DNA of 64,000 bases from Winogradskya consettensis. GTDB lineage: Bacteria; Actinomycetota; Actinomycetes; Mycobacteriales; Micromonosporaceae. The stretch is taken from NCBI RefSeq assembly GCF_018332715.1, contig NZ_BOQP01000006.1, positions 186,001 to 250,000 on the forward strand, in the 5' to 3' direction. The translations under genes and the position numbers were made by a program. The notes under the pieces are model-generated. The model was not told the origin of the DNA and ran no database searches. It worked only from the letters and a program-made list of their open reading frames with translations. This document shows positions 1 to 8,151 of the stretch, piece after piece. The stretch's first letter is position 1, and every line of letters starts with the position of its first letter.

Positions 1-1026
1 GTTGCTCGTGGTCACGCCGCCGGCGAACATGCCGCCGAGGACCACCGCGATCGCCAGCACCCACCCGGGCGCGGACCCGAAAAGCGACGGCAGCGCGGCC
101 CCACCGGCAAGCCAGAGCAACCGGCGCGGCCTCCGGCGCAGAAGCAACAGATCTTGAGCGGTGAGTACGGGCACCCGCCGCCACAACCGCATCGACCGCA
201 GCTTCCGCCGCGCCCAGTATCGCCGTTCGAGCATGTCGGTGACGAAGGACGGCTCGACCCCGAATGCCGAGTCGGCGAGCGTACCCGCCGTTTTGGCGGC
301 TTCCAGGATGCGATCGTTGGGAGTGCGGCCCAGGGTGCGTACGGCAAGGGCGAAGAAGATGATCACGACCAGCGCGAGCCCACCCACGACCGGGAGCACC
401 GACCCTGCCGGGGGCCACCCGGCGGGCGCGCGCGGCGCGTGCACGGCCGAGTCGACGACCAGCCCGGCCAGACCGGCGGCGAGCAGCAGATAGGCGATGT
501 TGTCCGACAGGCCCGACCACCAGCGGTCCGCCTGCGCGGCGAGCGCGATCAGGAGCAGTACGTTCGCGGCCAGCGCCCCCAGCAGCGGCAACGCCACCAC
601 CTGCTCCGCCAGCGGGCGCGCGAGGACGTGACCCATGATCGCCAGGGCACCGAGCGCGCCGGTCATCGCGGCGGTCGCCATCGCCGCGCCGAGCGACGGC
701 AGCAGCAGGACACGGCGGCTGACCGGGGCCATGAGCAGCCACGACGAGGCCGGGCGGCTCAGCGCCAGCGGACCGAGCCGGCGCAGCGCGATGTAGAGGC
801 CCCCGATCAGCGCGACGATGATCGACACCCCGGCGAGCTGGGACGCGTTCGGCACCGACGGCCAGAAGACGACGGCCAGCTGCCGGTGCAGCATGCCCCC
901 GACGATCGCGATGAAGAGCAGCGCGAAGTAGAAGTTGCCGAGCGTCTCGCCCCGCTCCTTGTGCGCCGCCTGCCGCGTGCGCACCCAGCCGCGCACCTCG
1001 GTGACGCTGACCGCCGGGATCGTCAT
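1..1026 (-). CDS. ABC transporter permease-like membrane protein, partial
   Basis: The reading frame is open for 342 codons from the ATG at 1026 and runs off the left edge, so the C-terminus is missing. Several hydrophobic stretches (near residues 30-60, 85-130, 135-190 and 195-230) show a polytopic membrane protein. Its ATG overlaps the TGA of the upstream ATP-binding gene (ATGA), so the two are translationally coupled and probably form one exporter. No conserved permease motif was recognised. Actinomycetes carry a poorly described permease family of this layout (possibly DUF6297), but that assignment is a guess. The substrate is unknown. Confidence 0.7.
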   Translation of the reverse strand, partial: MTIPAVSVTEVRGWVRTRQAAHKERGETLGNFYFALLFIAIVGGMLHRQLAVVFWPSVPNASQLAGVSIIVALIGGLYIALRRLGPLALSRPASSWLLMAPVSRRVLLLPSLGAAMATAAMTGALGALAIMGHVLARPLAEQVVALPLLGALAANVLLLIALAAQADRWWSGLSDNIAYLLLAAGLAGLVVDSAVHAPRAPAGWPPAGSVLPVVGGLALVVIIFFALAVRTLGRTPNDRILEAAKTAGTLADSAFGVEPSFVTDMLERRYWARRKLRSMRLWRRVPVLTAQDLLLLRRRPRRLLWLAGGAALPSLFGSAPGWVLAIAVVLGGMFAGGVTTSN

Positions 1027-1667
1027 GCCTGGACCGGGTGGAGGTCGGTCATGCTGATCGGGCTCATACCCGCCGCGGAGCTGAAGGCGTCGTCGTGGCT
1101 GGCCATGAGGACGCTGCCGCCGCCGGCGAGGTATTCGGCGATCATCGCGGCGACCGTGGCCCGGCCGTCGGGGTCGAGGCGCTGTTCGGGTTCGTCGAGG
1201 ATCAGCAGCTTGCTCGGGCGCAGCAGGATCAGGGCGAGCGTGAGCCGCTGCTTCTGGCCCGATGACAGCGACGGCGGGATCGCGTCGGCGTGCGAGGCGA
1301 GGCCGAAGCGTTCGAGGGCCTCGTCGACGCCGGACTCCTCGGCGTCGACGCCGTGCGCGCGGCAGACCAGCTCGGCGTGCTCGCGGGCGGTCAGGCCCGG
1401 GTACCAGGTGGGGGGCTCGACCGTGGTCGCGACCGCCCGCCAGAACTCCGGAGTGGAGCCGGGCGGGCCGCCGAACACCTCGATCTCGCCGGCGTCCGGG
1501 CTCTGCAGGCTCGAGATGCAGCGCAGGAGCGTGGACTTGCCGATGCCGTTCTCGCCGGTGATGCAGACGCCCGCACCCTCGACGACGGTCAGGTTGACGT
1601 CCACCAGCACCGGGGTGGAGCCGTAGCTCACCGACAGGCCGCGTACAGAGATCGCGGAACGTTGCAC
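1023..1667 (-). CDS. ABC transporter ATP-binding protein
   Basis: A 214-residue ATPase subunit that should power the coupled permease at the membrane. The Walker A motif GENGIGKST lies near residue 40, a slightly unusual signature LSSGQKQRL near residue 135 and Walker B LLILDEPEQRLD near residue 155. A switch histidine follows (ASHDD). The length is short for a nucleotide-binding domain but complete. The start is GTG. The gene overlaps the downstream permease by 4 nt. With a single ATPase and a large permease it is probably an exporter of the ABC-2 kind. The substrate cannot be inferred from the sequence. Confidence 0.9.
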   Translation of the reverse strand: MQRSAISVRGLSVSYGSTPVLVDVNLTVVEGAGVCITGENGIGKSTLLRCISSLQSPDAGEIEVFGGPPGSTPEFWRAVATTVEPPTWYPGLTAREHAELVCRAHGVDAEESGVDEALERFGLASHADAIPPSLSSGQKQRLTLALILLRPSKLLILDEPEQRLDPDGRATVAAMIAEYLAGGGSVLMASHDDAFSSAAGMSPISMTDLHPVQA

Positions 1668-1691
1668 CGTGCGACGCTAACAGGTGCGCTG

Positions 1692-3185
1692 TCAGGGGCG
1701 ACGGGCGTACAGCAGCTTGAGTGTTTTGACGATCCGCTGGACCTGCGCGGGGGTGCGTTCGAACGTCATCGCCGGCAGCAGCGAGGGCCCGCGCCGCACG
1801 GTGATCGACTTGGCAACGCCGAACTCGCGCAGCCCGTCCTCGCCGTGGATGCGTCCGAACCCGGAGTCGCCCACACCGCCGAACGGCAGCGTGGCCATGC
1901 CGACGAAGGCCATCGCGGAGTTCACCGAGACCATGCCGGACCGCATCCGCCGGGCGATCCGGACGGCGTTCTTCTTCCCGAAGACGGCTCCGCCCAAGCC
2001 GTACGGCAGCGCGTTGGCCTTCGCGAGAGCCTCGTCCGCGTCGACGACCCTCGAGATGGTCAGCGTGGGCCCGAACGTCTCCTCCTGGATCGCCGCCGAC
2101 GCCTCGGGCACGTCGACCAGCACGGTCGGCGCGACGCTCGGCGCCTGCACGGCGTCCGCGCCGCCGAGCACCGCCCGGCCGCCACTGGCCAGGGCCTCGT
2201 CGATGTGCCGCCGGACCACGTCGAGCTGCCCGGGCATCGTCATCGGGCCGATGTCCTCGCCCAGCTTCAGCTTGCCTGCCTTGGCGACAACGGCGGCCAC
2301 GAACTCGTCGTAGACCGGCGCCACGGCGTACACCCGCTCGATGCCGATGCAGGTCTGCCCGGCGTTGGTCATCGCGCCCCAGACGGCGGCCTCGGCCGCG
2401 GCCTGCACGTCCGCGTCGGCATCCACGATCATCGCGTCCTTGCCGCCGGCCTCGATGATCACCGGTACCAGGTTCTCGGCGCAGGCCGCCATGACCTTCT
2501 TCGCGGTCGCGGTCGACCCGGTGAAGGCCAGTTTTCCGATCCCCGAGCGGCAGAGCGCTGCCCCGACGTCGCCCAGCCCGTGAACCACCTGGAAGACCGG
2601 GTGCTCTGGAACGACCTGGGCGAACGTGTCAGCCAGCCACTGCCCGACCACAGGCGTGTACTCGCTCGGCTTCAGGACCACGGCGTTGCCCGCGGCCAGG
2701 GCACCCGAAGCGGGACCCAGCGGCGTCAGGATCGGATAGTTCCACGGCCCGATGATCCCGACCACACCGTACGGCTGGTACTCCAGATGAGCGGAATGCT
2801 CGGCGACCACCAGCCGGGACCGGACCTTGCGCGGCCCGAGCACGCGCTTCGCGTTCCGGGCGGCCCAGTCGATGTGCTCGATCGCCGCCAGCGCCTCGAC
2901 GACGGCGTCGGCCACCGGCTTCCCGGTCTCGACATGGGTCAGGTCGGCGAGCTCCTCGATCCGCTCAGCCATCAGCGCCCGCCACTGCAGCAACCGGGTG
3001 CGCCGCCCGTCAAAACCCAGCGCGGCCCACCAGACCCCGGCCTCCCTGCCGCGATCCACGGCGGCGATCACGGCCTTCTCATCGGACACGGGTACGCGTC
3101 CCGCCTCGTCACCGGTCGCGGGATTCGTCGATACGAGCGCCCCGTCTTCGATCGCGGGCACTCCGGGCGTACGCGTATCGGTCAT
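1692..3185 (-). CDS. NAD(P)-dependent aldehyde dehydrogenase
   Basis: Oxidises an aldehyde to the acid with NAD(P). The 497-residue protein has the family length and landmarks: the PWNYP cofactor-binding motif near residue 135, the general-base Glu in EAGGKD (the usual ELGGK), and the catalytic Cys in NAGQTC. It most resembles the succinate-semialdehyde or broad-range dehydrogenases of actinomycetes, but the substrate cannot be fixed from sequence. The ATG at 3185 was chosen because homologues begin close to it. An in-frame ATG lies 7 codons upstream, and neither start has a clear Shine-Dalgarno. No operon partner: the next gene is divergent. Confidence 0.88.
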   Translation of the reverse strand: MTDTRTPGVPAIEDGALVSTNPATGDEAGRVPVSDEKAVIAAVDRGREAGVWWAALGFDGRRTRLLQWRALMAERIEELADLTHVETGKPVADAVVEALAAIEHIDWAARNAKRVLGPRKVRSRLVVAEHSAHLEYQPYGVVGIIGPWNYPILTPLGPASGALAAGNAVVLKPSEYTPVVGQWLADTFAQVVPEHPVFQVVHGLGDVGAALCRSGIGKLAFTGSTATAKKVMAACAENLVPVIIEAGGKDAMIVDADADVQAAAEAAVWGAMTNAGQTCIGIERVYAVAPVYDEFVAAVVAKAGKLKLGEDIGPMTMPGQLDVVRRHIDEALASGGRAVLGGADAVQAPSVAPTVLVDVPEASAAIQEETFGPTLTISRVVDADEALAKANALPYGLGGAVFGKKNAVRIARRMRSGMVSVNSAMAFVGMATLPFGGVGDSGFGRIHGEDGLREFGVAKSITVRRGPSLLPAMTFERTPAQVQRIVKTLKLLYARRP

Positions 3186-3242
3186 GAACGTGAGTCTAAG
3201 TCGCATTCAGCGTGAGTCGCATCACACGTACGCTTGATTGTT

Positions 3243-3581
3243 GTGAGCCCCCGTCGCAACCGCCCCAAGTCGTCGCAGCGACCGGCGGCCCCCGCCGACC
3301 CCGAGGACGACAATGTCCGCCGGGGCATCGGCGGCGTCCAGCAGTATCAGGACGGCGACTGGATGGTCCGCTCCATCTTCGGCGGCGCGGCGACCAAGAC
3401 CTACCGCTGCCCCGGCTGCATGCAGGAGATCCGCCCCGGCGTCGCCCACATCGTCGCCTGGCCCGCCGACGACCGCGGCGACGAATCCGACCGCCGCCAC
3501 TGGCACACCGGCTGCTGGCGCGCCCGCGACCGCCGCGCCCCCTCGGTGGAACGCTCGAGAAACGCCCCCCGCTACGGCTAG
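3243..3581 (+). CDS. Small zinc-ribbon-like conserved actinobacterial protein
   Basis: A 112-residue protein conserved in Streptomyces and relatives, where it is often labelled ATP/GTP-binding protein without support. The N-terminus (SPRRNRPK) is basic. The centre carries CPGC, then a histidine in a GVAHIVAW segment, then HWHTGCW, which together look like a zinc site. The tail is Arg-rich (ERSRNAPR). The GTG at 3243 is preferred over a TTG three codons upstream because the family begins with SPRRNR. It is divergent from the aldehyde dehydrogenase and 27 nt upstream of a hydrolase. Function unknown. Confidence 0.8.
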   Translation: MSPRRNRPKSSQRPAAPADPEDDNVRRGIGGVQQYQDGDWMVRSIFGGAATKTYRCPGCMQEIRPGVAHIVAWPADDRGDESDRRHWHTGCWRARDRRAPSVERSRNAPRYG

Positions 3582-3608
3582 CGGGTTCCCGCGGGTAAGG
3601 ATGGTCGG

Positions 3609-4406
3609 GTGGCTTCCATCCGCGCGAACTCCATCCTGCCCGCCAAGCGGACAGACATCACGCTGCACACCGCCGACGGCCTGACCCTGGTCGGCGAGCT
3701 CGCGGTCCCCCTCGACCGCCCGCCGGTGGCAACCCTGGTCTGCCTCCACCCGCTGCCCACCCACGGCGGCATGATGGACAGCCACATCTTTCGCAAGGCC
3801 GCCTGGCGCCTCCCCGCCCTGGCCGGCGTAGCGGTCCTGCGCTTCAACACCCGCGGCACCACCAGCGTCCGAGGCACCAGCGAAGGCGCCTTCGACGCCG
3901 CCAACGGCGAAAAATACGACGTAGCCGCCGCCATCGAATACGCCGAGTTCGCCGACCTCCCCAACATCTGGCTCCTGGGCTGGTCCTTCGGCACCGACCT
4001 AACGCTCATGCACGGCCTCGACCCGACGGTGACGGGCGCGATCCTCCTGTCGCCGCCCCTGCGCTTCTCCAGCCCCGCGCATCTGCGGGCCTGGGCCTCG
4101 GACGGAAAGCCGCTCACAGCCCTGATCCCGGAATTCGACGACTACCTCCGCCCGACCGAAGCCGCGGAGAGATTCGCCGCCATCCCCCACGCCGAGGTCA
4201 TCCCGATGCCGGGCGCCAAACACCTCTGGGTCGGCGACGCCGAAAAAGTCCTGGACAAAATCGTCGAGCGCGTGGCGCCCGAGGTCACAGTCCCGCTCCC
4301 CCAGGACTGGGACGGCCCGATGGAAGCCGGCGACATGAATGCCTACGCCAACAAAACAGTCGCCGCCTTCTCCGACGTCCCCGTCCCCAAACCCCTCGCC
4401 GACTGA
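3609..4406 (+). CDS. Alpha/beta hydrolase
   Basis: A 265-residue hydrolase-fold protein, probably cytosolic as no signal peptide is seen. The nucleophile elbow is GWSFG with Ser126, the oxyanion-hole segment is HPLPTHGG near residue 47, and His205 in AKHLWVG is the likely catalytic base. An Asp of the IPEFDDY region could complete the triad. It resembles the dienelactone hydrolase-like proteins of actinomycetes that lack a known substrate. The start is GTG. The gene converges on the nucleotidyltransferase pseudogene, whose present reading frame runs 64 nt into the hydrolase. Confidence 0.85.
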   Translation: MASIRANSILPAKRTDITLHTADGLTLVGELAVPLDRPPVATLVCLHPLPTHGGMMDSHIFRKAAWRLPALAGVAVLRFNTRGTTSVRGTSEGAFDAANGEKYDVAAAIEYAEFADLPNIWLLGWSFGTDLTLMHGLDPTVTGAILLSPPLRFSSPAHLRAWASDGKPLTALIPEFDDYLRPTEAAERFAAIPHAEVIPMPGAKHLWVGDAEKVLDKIVERVAPEVTVPLPQDWDGPMEAGDMNAYANKTVAAFSDVPVPKPLAD

Positions 4407-4415
4407 CGGCTCAGG

Positions 4416-4945
4416 TCACGCGCCGGGCTCGAACAATTCCTTGAGCATGGCGTGTGACCTTGGCGGCAAGGGCTCCGCGGGGAAGAAGCGTCCACACAAC
4501 TCAGTGCGGCGTCCAGCGTGCCGATGCCGACTATCGCCGCGAGCGTCCTGAGGTCTTTCTCGTCGCGGCTACGGGCGGCGAAGGCTTTCATGGCGAACAC
4601 ATGCTCAGGAGAGGCCGCCATGACCCGGATCCCCTGATGGTCGAAGACCTCCCGGCTGCCCACATCTTTCTGGGTCGACACATATGCACTGGCTTGCTCG
4701 TTCAGCCACCACGGCGGAAGGTCGGGCTCCTCAGCGACGTTGCGGGCCTCTTCGAGGACCACTCCGTGCGGAACGCAGGTGGCATCCACATCGCGGGTCA
4801 CCCGATTCGCGTCATAGGCGAGTGCCATGGCAGCGCCGCCAACGACGAAGAGGTCGGCTACCACGCCTCTCCGGGCGAGACGCTCTCCGAGCACTGTGAA
4901 CGCGTGCTCGAGTTCTGCACGTCCTAGCAGGCCGCCGTTGGTCAT
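4416..4945 (-). pseudogene. DUF6036-type nucleotidyltransferase, frameshifted near its 3' end
   Basis: A minimal nucleotidyltransferase with the motif VVGGAAMALAYD followed by TRDVDA, typical of MNT/DUF6036 proteins that act as the toxin-like half of two-gene modules. The ATG at 4945 overlaps the TGA of the upstream partner gene. Around position 4490 the frame shifts: the as-read frame leaves the family sequence and runs to 4343 inside the neighbouring hydrolase. In the other frame the expected tail resumes (FFPAEPLPPRS ... LKELFE) and stops at 4416. One base is probably missing. It may be a true pseudogene or a sequencing error. Confidence 0.75.
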
Positions 4946-5322
4946 GCCGCTTTCAGGTCCTGGGCGGAGAGGTAGACGCCGTGCTTGCGGAAAGCTGCCG
5001 GCGCCCAGACCAGAGCTTCCATCCGCTTGGTCCGCAACGATGAGGGGAACCAGGGGGTCGACAGCACCCGCGAACGCGTCCATTCCGGGGGAGACAGGTC
5101 GTGGCCAGCTGCCAGATGCTCGGCTATAGCGGCGAGCAGAACGTCCCATCGCTCGTCGCCGATGACAGGCGGTTCCTCTCGGAAGAGCTGCTGCTGCCGG
5201 TCAGCCGGCTCCCAGCGGTACTCCTCAAAAAACTCCCAGACGTACTTCCAGCGAACATCCACGTCCGCTTCGCGAGAGAGGTGGTGAGCAAGGTCGATCA
5301 TCGTCATCGGCTCATAAGCCAT
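4942..5322 (-). CDS. Partner protein of the nucleotidyltransferase module
   Basis: A 126-residue soluble protein, rich in Trp, Glu and Arg, with no recognised catalytic motif. Homologous small proteins stand directly upstream of DUF6036 nucleotidyltransferases in actinomycetes, so a toxin-antitoxin-like pairing is inferred, not shown. Its TGA overlaps the ATG of the nucleotidyltransferase. The ATG at 5322 is preferred because an AAGGCAGG sequence stands 6 nt before it. A TTG two codons upstream is the alternative. If the partner is inactivated by the frameshift, this gene may be an orphan. Confidence 0.65.
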   Translation of the reverse strand: MAYEPMTMIDLAHHLSREADVDVRWKYVWEFFEEYRWEPADRQQQLFREEPPVIGDERWDVLLAAIAEHLAAGHDLSPPEWTRSRVLSTPWFPSSLRTKRMEALVWAPAAFRKHGVYLSAQDLKAA

Positions 5323-5377
5323 GATCAACCTGCCTTACTCTCATAGGGCGCCATCACGAGATTACCGGAATGACCTG

Positions 5378-6037
5378 TCAGAAGAGAGTGAGCTCGTTGC
5401 GGTCCATGCCGCGCAGCTTGTCGTAGTCGACAACGACGCAGCGAATCCCCCGGTCGGTGGCCAGCACCCGGGCCTGCGGCTTGATCTCCTGGGCGGCGAA
5501 GATCCCGGTGACCGGATACAGCAACGGATCACGGTTCATCAGCTCGAGATACCGGGTGAGCTGCTCAACCCCGTCGATCTCCCCGCGCCGCTTGATCTCC
5601 ACGGCGACAGCGGCCCCCGAAGCATCCCGGCACAGCAGATCGACAGGCCCGATAGCCGTCATGTATTCGCGCCGGACCAGCACCCACCCCTCGCCGAATG
5701 TCTCCGGGTGGGCGGCGAGCAACTCCTGGAGATGCGCCTCGACACCATCCTTGACCAGCCCGGGATCGAACCCGAGCTCATAGGACGTGTCCTGGAAGAT
5801 CTCCTCCAGGGTGATCCGCAGCTCCTCACCGGCTTTGTTGACGACCTTCCACACCCCGGGAGCCTCCTGCAGCTTGCAGGGTGGGCTCATCCAGTTGAGC
5901 GGCTTGTAGGCCCGATCGTCGGCATGAATCGACACGGACCCGTCCGCCTTCACCATGAGCAGGCGGGTGGCCGGCGGTAGGTGGGCGGAGAGTTTGCCGA
6001 CGTAGTCCACGGAGCATTTCGCGATGACCAGACGCAC
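5378..6037 (-). CDS. nucS: Endonuclease NucS (EndoMS), mismatch-specific
   Basis: The actinobacterial and archaeal endonuclease that cuts both strands at mismatches (notably G-T, G-G, T-T) and replaces MutS/MutL mismatch repair. The protein has 219 residues, typical of the family. The nuclease core PD-(D/E)xK type is visible as Asp133 in GPVDLL, Glu147 and Lys149 in VEIKRR, with the D-14-E-2-K spacing of characterised NucS. The N-terminal DNA-binding and dimerisation half contains the family sequence LNWMSPP. The C-terminus RNELTLF fits the sliding-clamp interaction tail of NucS. A monocistronic gene, divergent from the DUF4126 gene. Confidence 0.95.
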   Translation of the reverse strand: MRLVIAKCSVDYVGKLSAHLPPATRLLMVKADGSVSIHADDRAYKPLNWMSPPCKLQEAPGVWKVVNKAGEELRITLEEIFQDTSYELGFDPGLVKDGVEAHLQELLAAHPETFGEGWVLVRREYMTAIGPVDLLCRDASGAAVAVEIKRRGEIDGVEQLTRYLELMNRDPLLYPVTGIFAAQEIKPQARVLATDRGIRCVVVDYDKLRGMDRNELTLF

Positions 6038-6096
6038 CGCACGAGGGTAGCCTCCGTCGCCGGGCCGGGCGAGCGCGGCGGTGCCATGCTGGTGGT

Positions 6097-6723
6097 GTGC
6101 TCGAAGTGCTCACTGGTAGCGGCCTGGCGGCATCCGCCGGGCTCAATGCGTACATCCCCCTGCTCACGATGGGTCTGCTGGCTCGTTATACCGACACTAT
6201 TGATCTTCCCGGCGGGTGGCAGTGGCTCTCGAACGGGTGGGTGATCGCCATTCTGGCGGTGCTGCTGGCCGTGGAGATGGTGGCTGACAAGGTGCCTGTG
6301 GTCGATCACATCAATGATGTGGTGCAGACCATCGTGCGGCCGACGGCCGGTGGGCTCGCGTTCGGGGCGGGGTCGTCGTCCGAGACCGTGACCGTGACGG
6401 ATCCGGGGTCGTTCTTCGGGTCGCATCAGTGGGTGCCGATCGCCGCCGGGGTGGTGCTCGCGTTCGGGGTGCACAGTGTCAAGGCTGCTTCCCGGCCCGT
6501 GGTGAATGCCACCACCGCCGGGTTCGGGGCGCCGGTCGCCAGCACCGCTGAGGACATCACCAGCGTGCTGCTGTCGCTGCTGGCGATCCTGTTGCCGATT
6601 CTGGTGCTGCTCGGGCTCGTGCTGCTGGTCTTCGGTGGCTGGTGGGTGATCAGACGTCGTCAGCAGCGTAAGAGGGAACGCCGGTCGGTTCAGGGTGTCG
6701 AGACGCAGCAACTGTTTGGTTGA
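6097..6723 (+). CDS. DUF4126 domain membrane protein
   Basis: A 208-residue integral membrane protein of the DUF4126 family. The N-terminal signature [19 protein letters not shown] and about five hydrophobic segments fill the sequence, ending in a basic cytoplasmic tail ([11 protein letters not shown]). No biochemical role is known for the family. The GTG start lies just after the divergent nucS promoter region. Its TGA overlaps the TTG start of the next membrane gene, so the two are translationally coupled. This makes it the first gene of the FtsK-like ATPase cluster that extends to 11.4 kb. Confidence 0.85.
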   Translation: MLEVLTGSGLAASAGLNAYIPLLTMGLLARYTDTIDLPGGWQWLSNGWVIAILAVLLAVEMVADKVPVVDHINDVVQTIVRPTAGGLAFGAGSSSETVTVTDPGSFFGSHQWVPIAAGVVLAFGVHSVKAASRPVVNATTAGFGAPVASTAEDITSVLLSLLAILLPILVLLGLVLLVFGGWWVIRRRQQRKRERRSVQGVETQQLFG

Positions 6724-8105
6724 CTCAGCCGGTGGCCGCCGTCGCAGTTCCCGCGTTCGCCCTGGCCTGGTGGCTCGGCGCCTATCTGGTCGGGCGGGAT
6801 CCGGGGCGGGCGGTGCTGTGGCGGGCGGCGGGTGCGCTCTGGGCGTACGCAACAGGGATTGTGGCTTGGATGATCTCGCCGGGGTCCTCGGTCGCTGAAC
6901 TCCTGTTCTGTGTCCCGGCCCTGCTCTGGGCCGGGGTGGCGACCTCGCTGCTGCCGCAGGAGGCGCCGGAGCGGCAGGTGGCCGAGCGGGGCTGGGCGGG
7001 GAGCCTGGTGATCTTCCTGGCGCCGGCGGTGCTGCTGCCGGGGGTGGGCAAGCTGATCGCGCTGGCTCCGCTCGCCGGTGGGCTGGCCCTACTGCAGAGA
7101 TACCGCCAGAGGGTACGCCCGAAGCACCTGCCCACCGCCCTGCTCGCCGCGGCAGCGCTCTACGTCGTGGGCCTCGTAGCCGTGCTCGCCCCGATCGATC
7201 TCGGCGCCCCGGAGCTGGTGCTCGCCACGATGGGCGTCGACCTGGTGCTGCTCGGCTTCCTGGTGGCCGTGCAGGACGCCGTCGAGGCAGGTGAGCGGCT
7301 GCTGCCCGACCTGCGCCGCTCGCTCGTCGCCGCGGTGGTGGCCGTGCTGCTGTGCGGCGGGCCGGCCGCCGTGACCATGCTCGCGACGCCGGGGCTGACC
7401 GCGGTGATCGTGCTGCAGTTCGTGCTGGTGGGGGTGGTGCTGAGCGCGGTGGGGGCCGCTGCGCCGCTGCGGGCGCTGCTGGACCGGCTCGCGTTTCTGC
7501 AGAACGGGCGGCTGCGCCGGGATCGGGCCGCGTTGCTGCTGGCCGCTGACGCGCTGCCCCGGCGGCGGGAGCGGCATCGGATGATCGCGATGGACGAGCC
7601 CGAGTTCCGCCGGTTGACGCTGCGCGCACTGGAGGACTACAGCGATCTGGGGCGGCTGCTGCGTAATCCGCTCGTCGATCTGCCCACGGTGGACCGGCGG
7701 CTGCAGGCACGGGATCCCGGGCTGACCGATCAGCCGCTGATCCGGGCGGCCGAGCTGCGGGCGGTGCTGAGCGAGCAGGTGGAGCGGCTCAAACCGGCCG
7801 GCGTTCCGGGGACCTCGCAGGAGTGGCGGTTCTACAACGCGCTGCACTACTGCAGTGTGCTGGGCGTGCGGCCGTACGAGCGCGTCCCCCAGACCGACGG
7901 CATGGATCTGGACGGGCGGCGGATCATCGACTGGTTCCGCCGGCGTGTGCGGCGGGAGTCCCTCGATCAGTGGAAGGTTCAGGGCGCCGAGCTGGTCTCG
8001 GCGCGGTTGTGGCAGGAACTGCTGAGCACGGACCCGCGCTGGCTCACCCGCTCGGCGCCGTTGCCCGAGGCGACACGCGGTACAAACGGTCGGCAAGTAC
8101 TCTAA
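6720..8105 (+). CDS. Polytopic membrane protein with a cytosolic C-terminal domain
   Basis: A 461-residue protein of unknown function. Residues 1-260 contain about seven or eight hydrophobic segments. Residues 280-461 are hydrophilic and contain recognisable conserved-looking blocks (ALEDYSDLGRLLRNPL, EWRFYNALHYC, GRRIIDWFRRRVR). The domain was not assigned to a family. The TTG start at 6720 overlaps the DUF4126 stop; a GTG four codons later is an alternative. The gene is 46 nt upstream of the FtsK-like ATPase on the same strand. It may be the membrane platform or adaptor for that ATPase, which is inferred from position only. Confidence 0.75.
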   Translation: MTQPVAAVAVPAFALAWWLGAYLVGRDPGRAVLWRAAGALWAYATGIVAWMISPGSSVAELLFCVPALLWAGVATSLLPQEAPERQVAERGWAGSLVIFLAPAVLLPGVGKLIALAPLAGGLALLQRYRQRVRPKHLPTALLAAAALYVVGLVAVLAPIDLGAPELVLATMGVDLVLLGFLVAVQDAVEAGERLLPDLRRSLVAAVVAVLLCGGPAAVTMLATPGLTAVIVLQFVLVGVVLSAVGAAAPLRALLDRLAFLQNGRLRRDRAALLLAADALPRRRERHRMIAMDEPEFRRLTLRALEDYSDLGRLLRNPLVDLPTVDRRLQARDPGLTDQPLIRAAELRAVLSEQVERLKPAGVPGTSQEWRFYNALHYCSVLGVRPYERVPQTDGMDLDGRRIIDWFRRRVRRESLDQWKVQGAELVSARLWQELLSTDPRWLTRSAPLPEATRGTNGRQVL

Positions 8106-8151
8106 AACGGTTAAAATCTCCCAACGTGCCGTACACCGGGGGGTTGACTGA

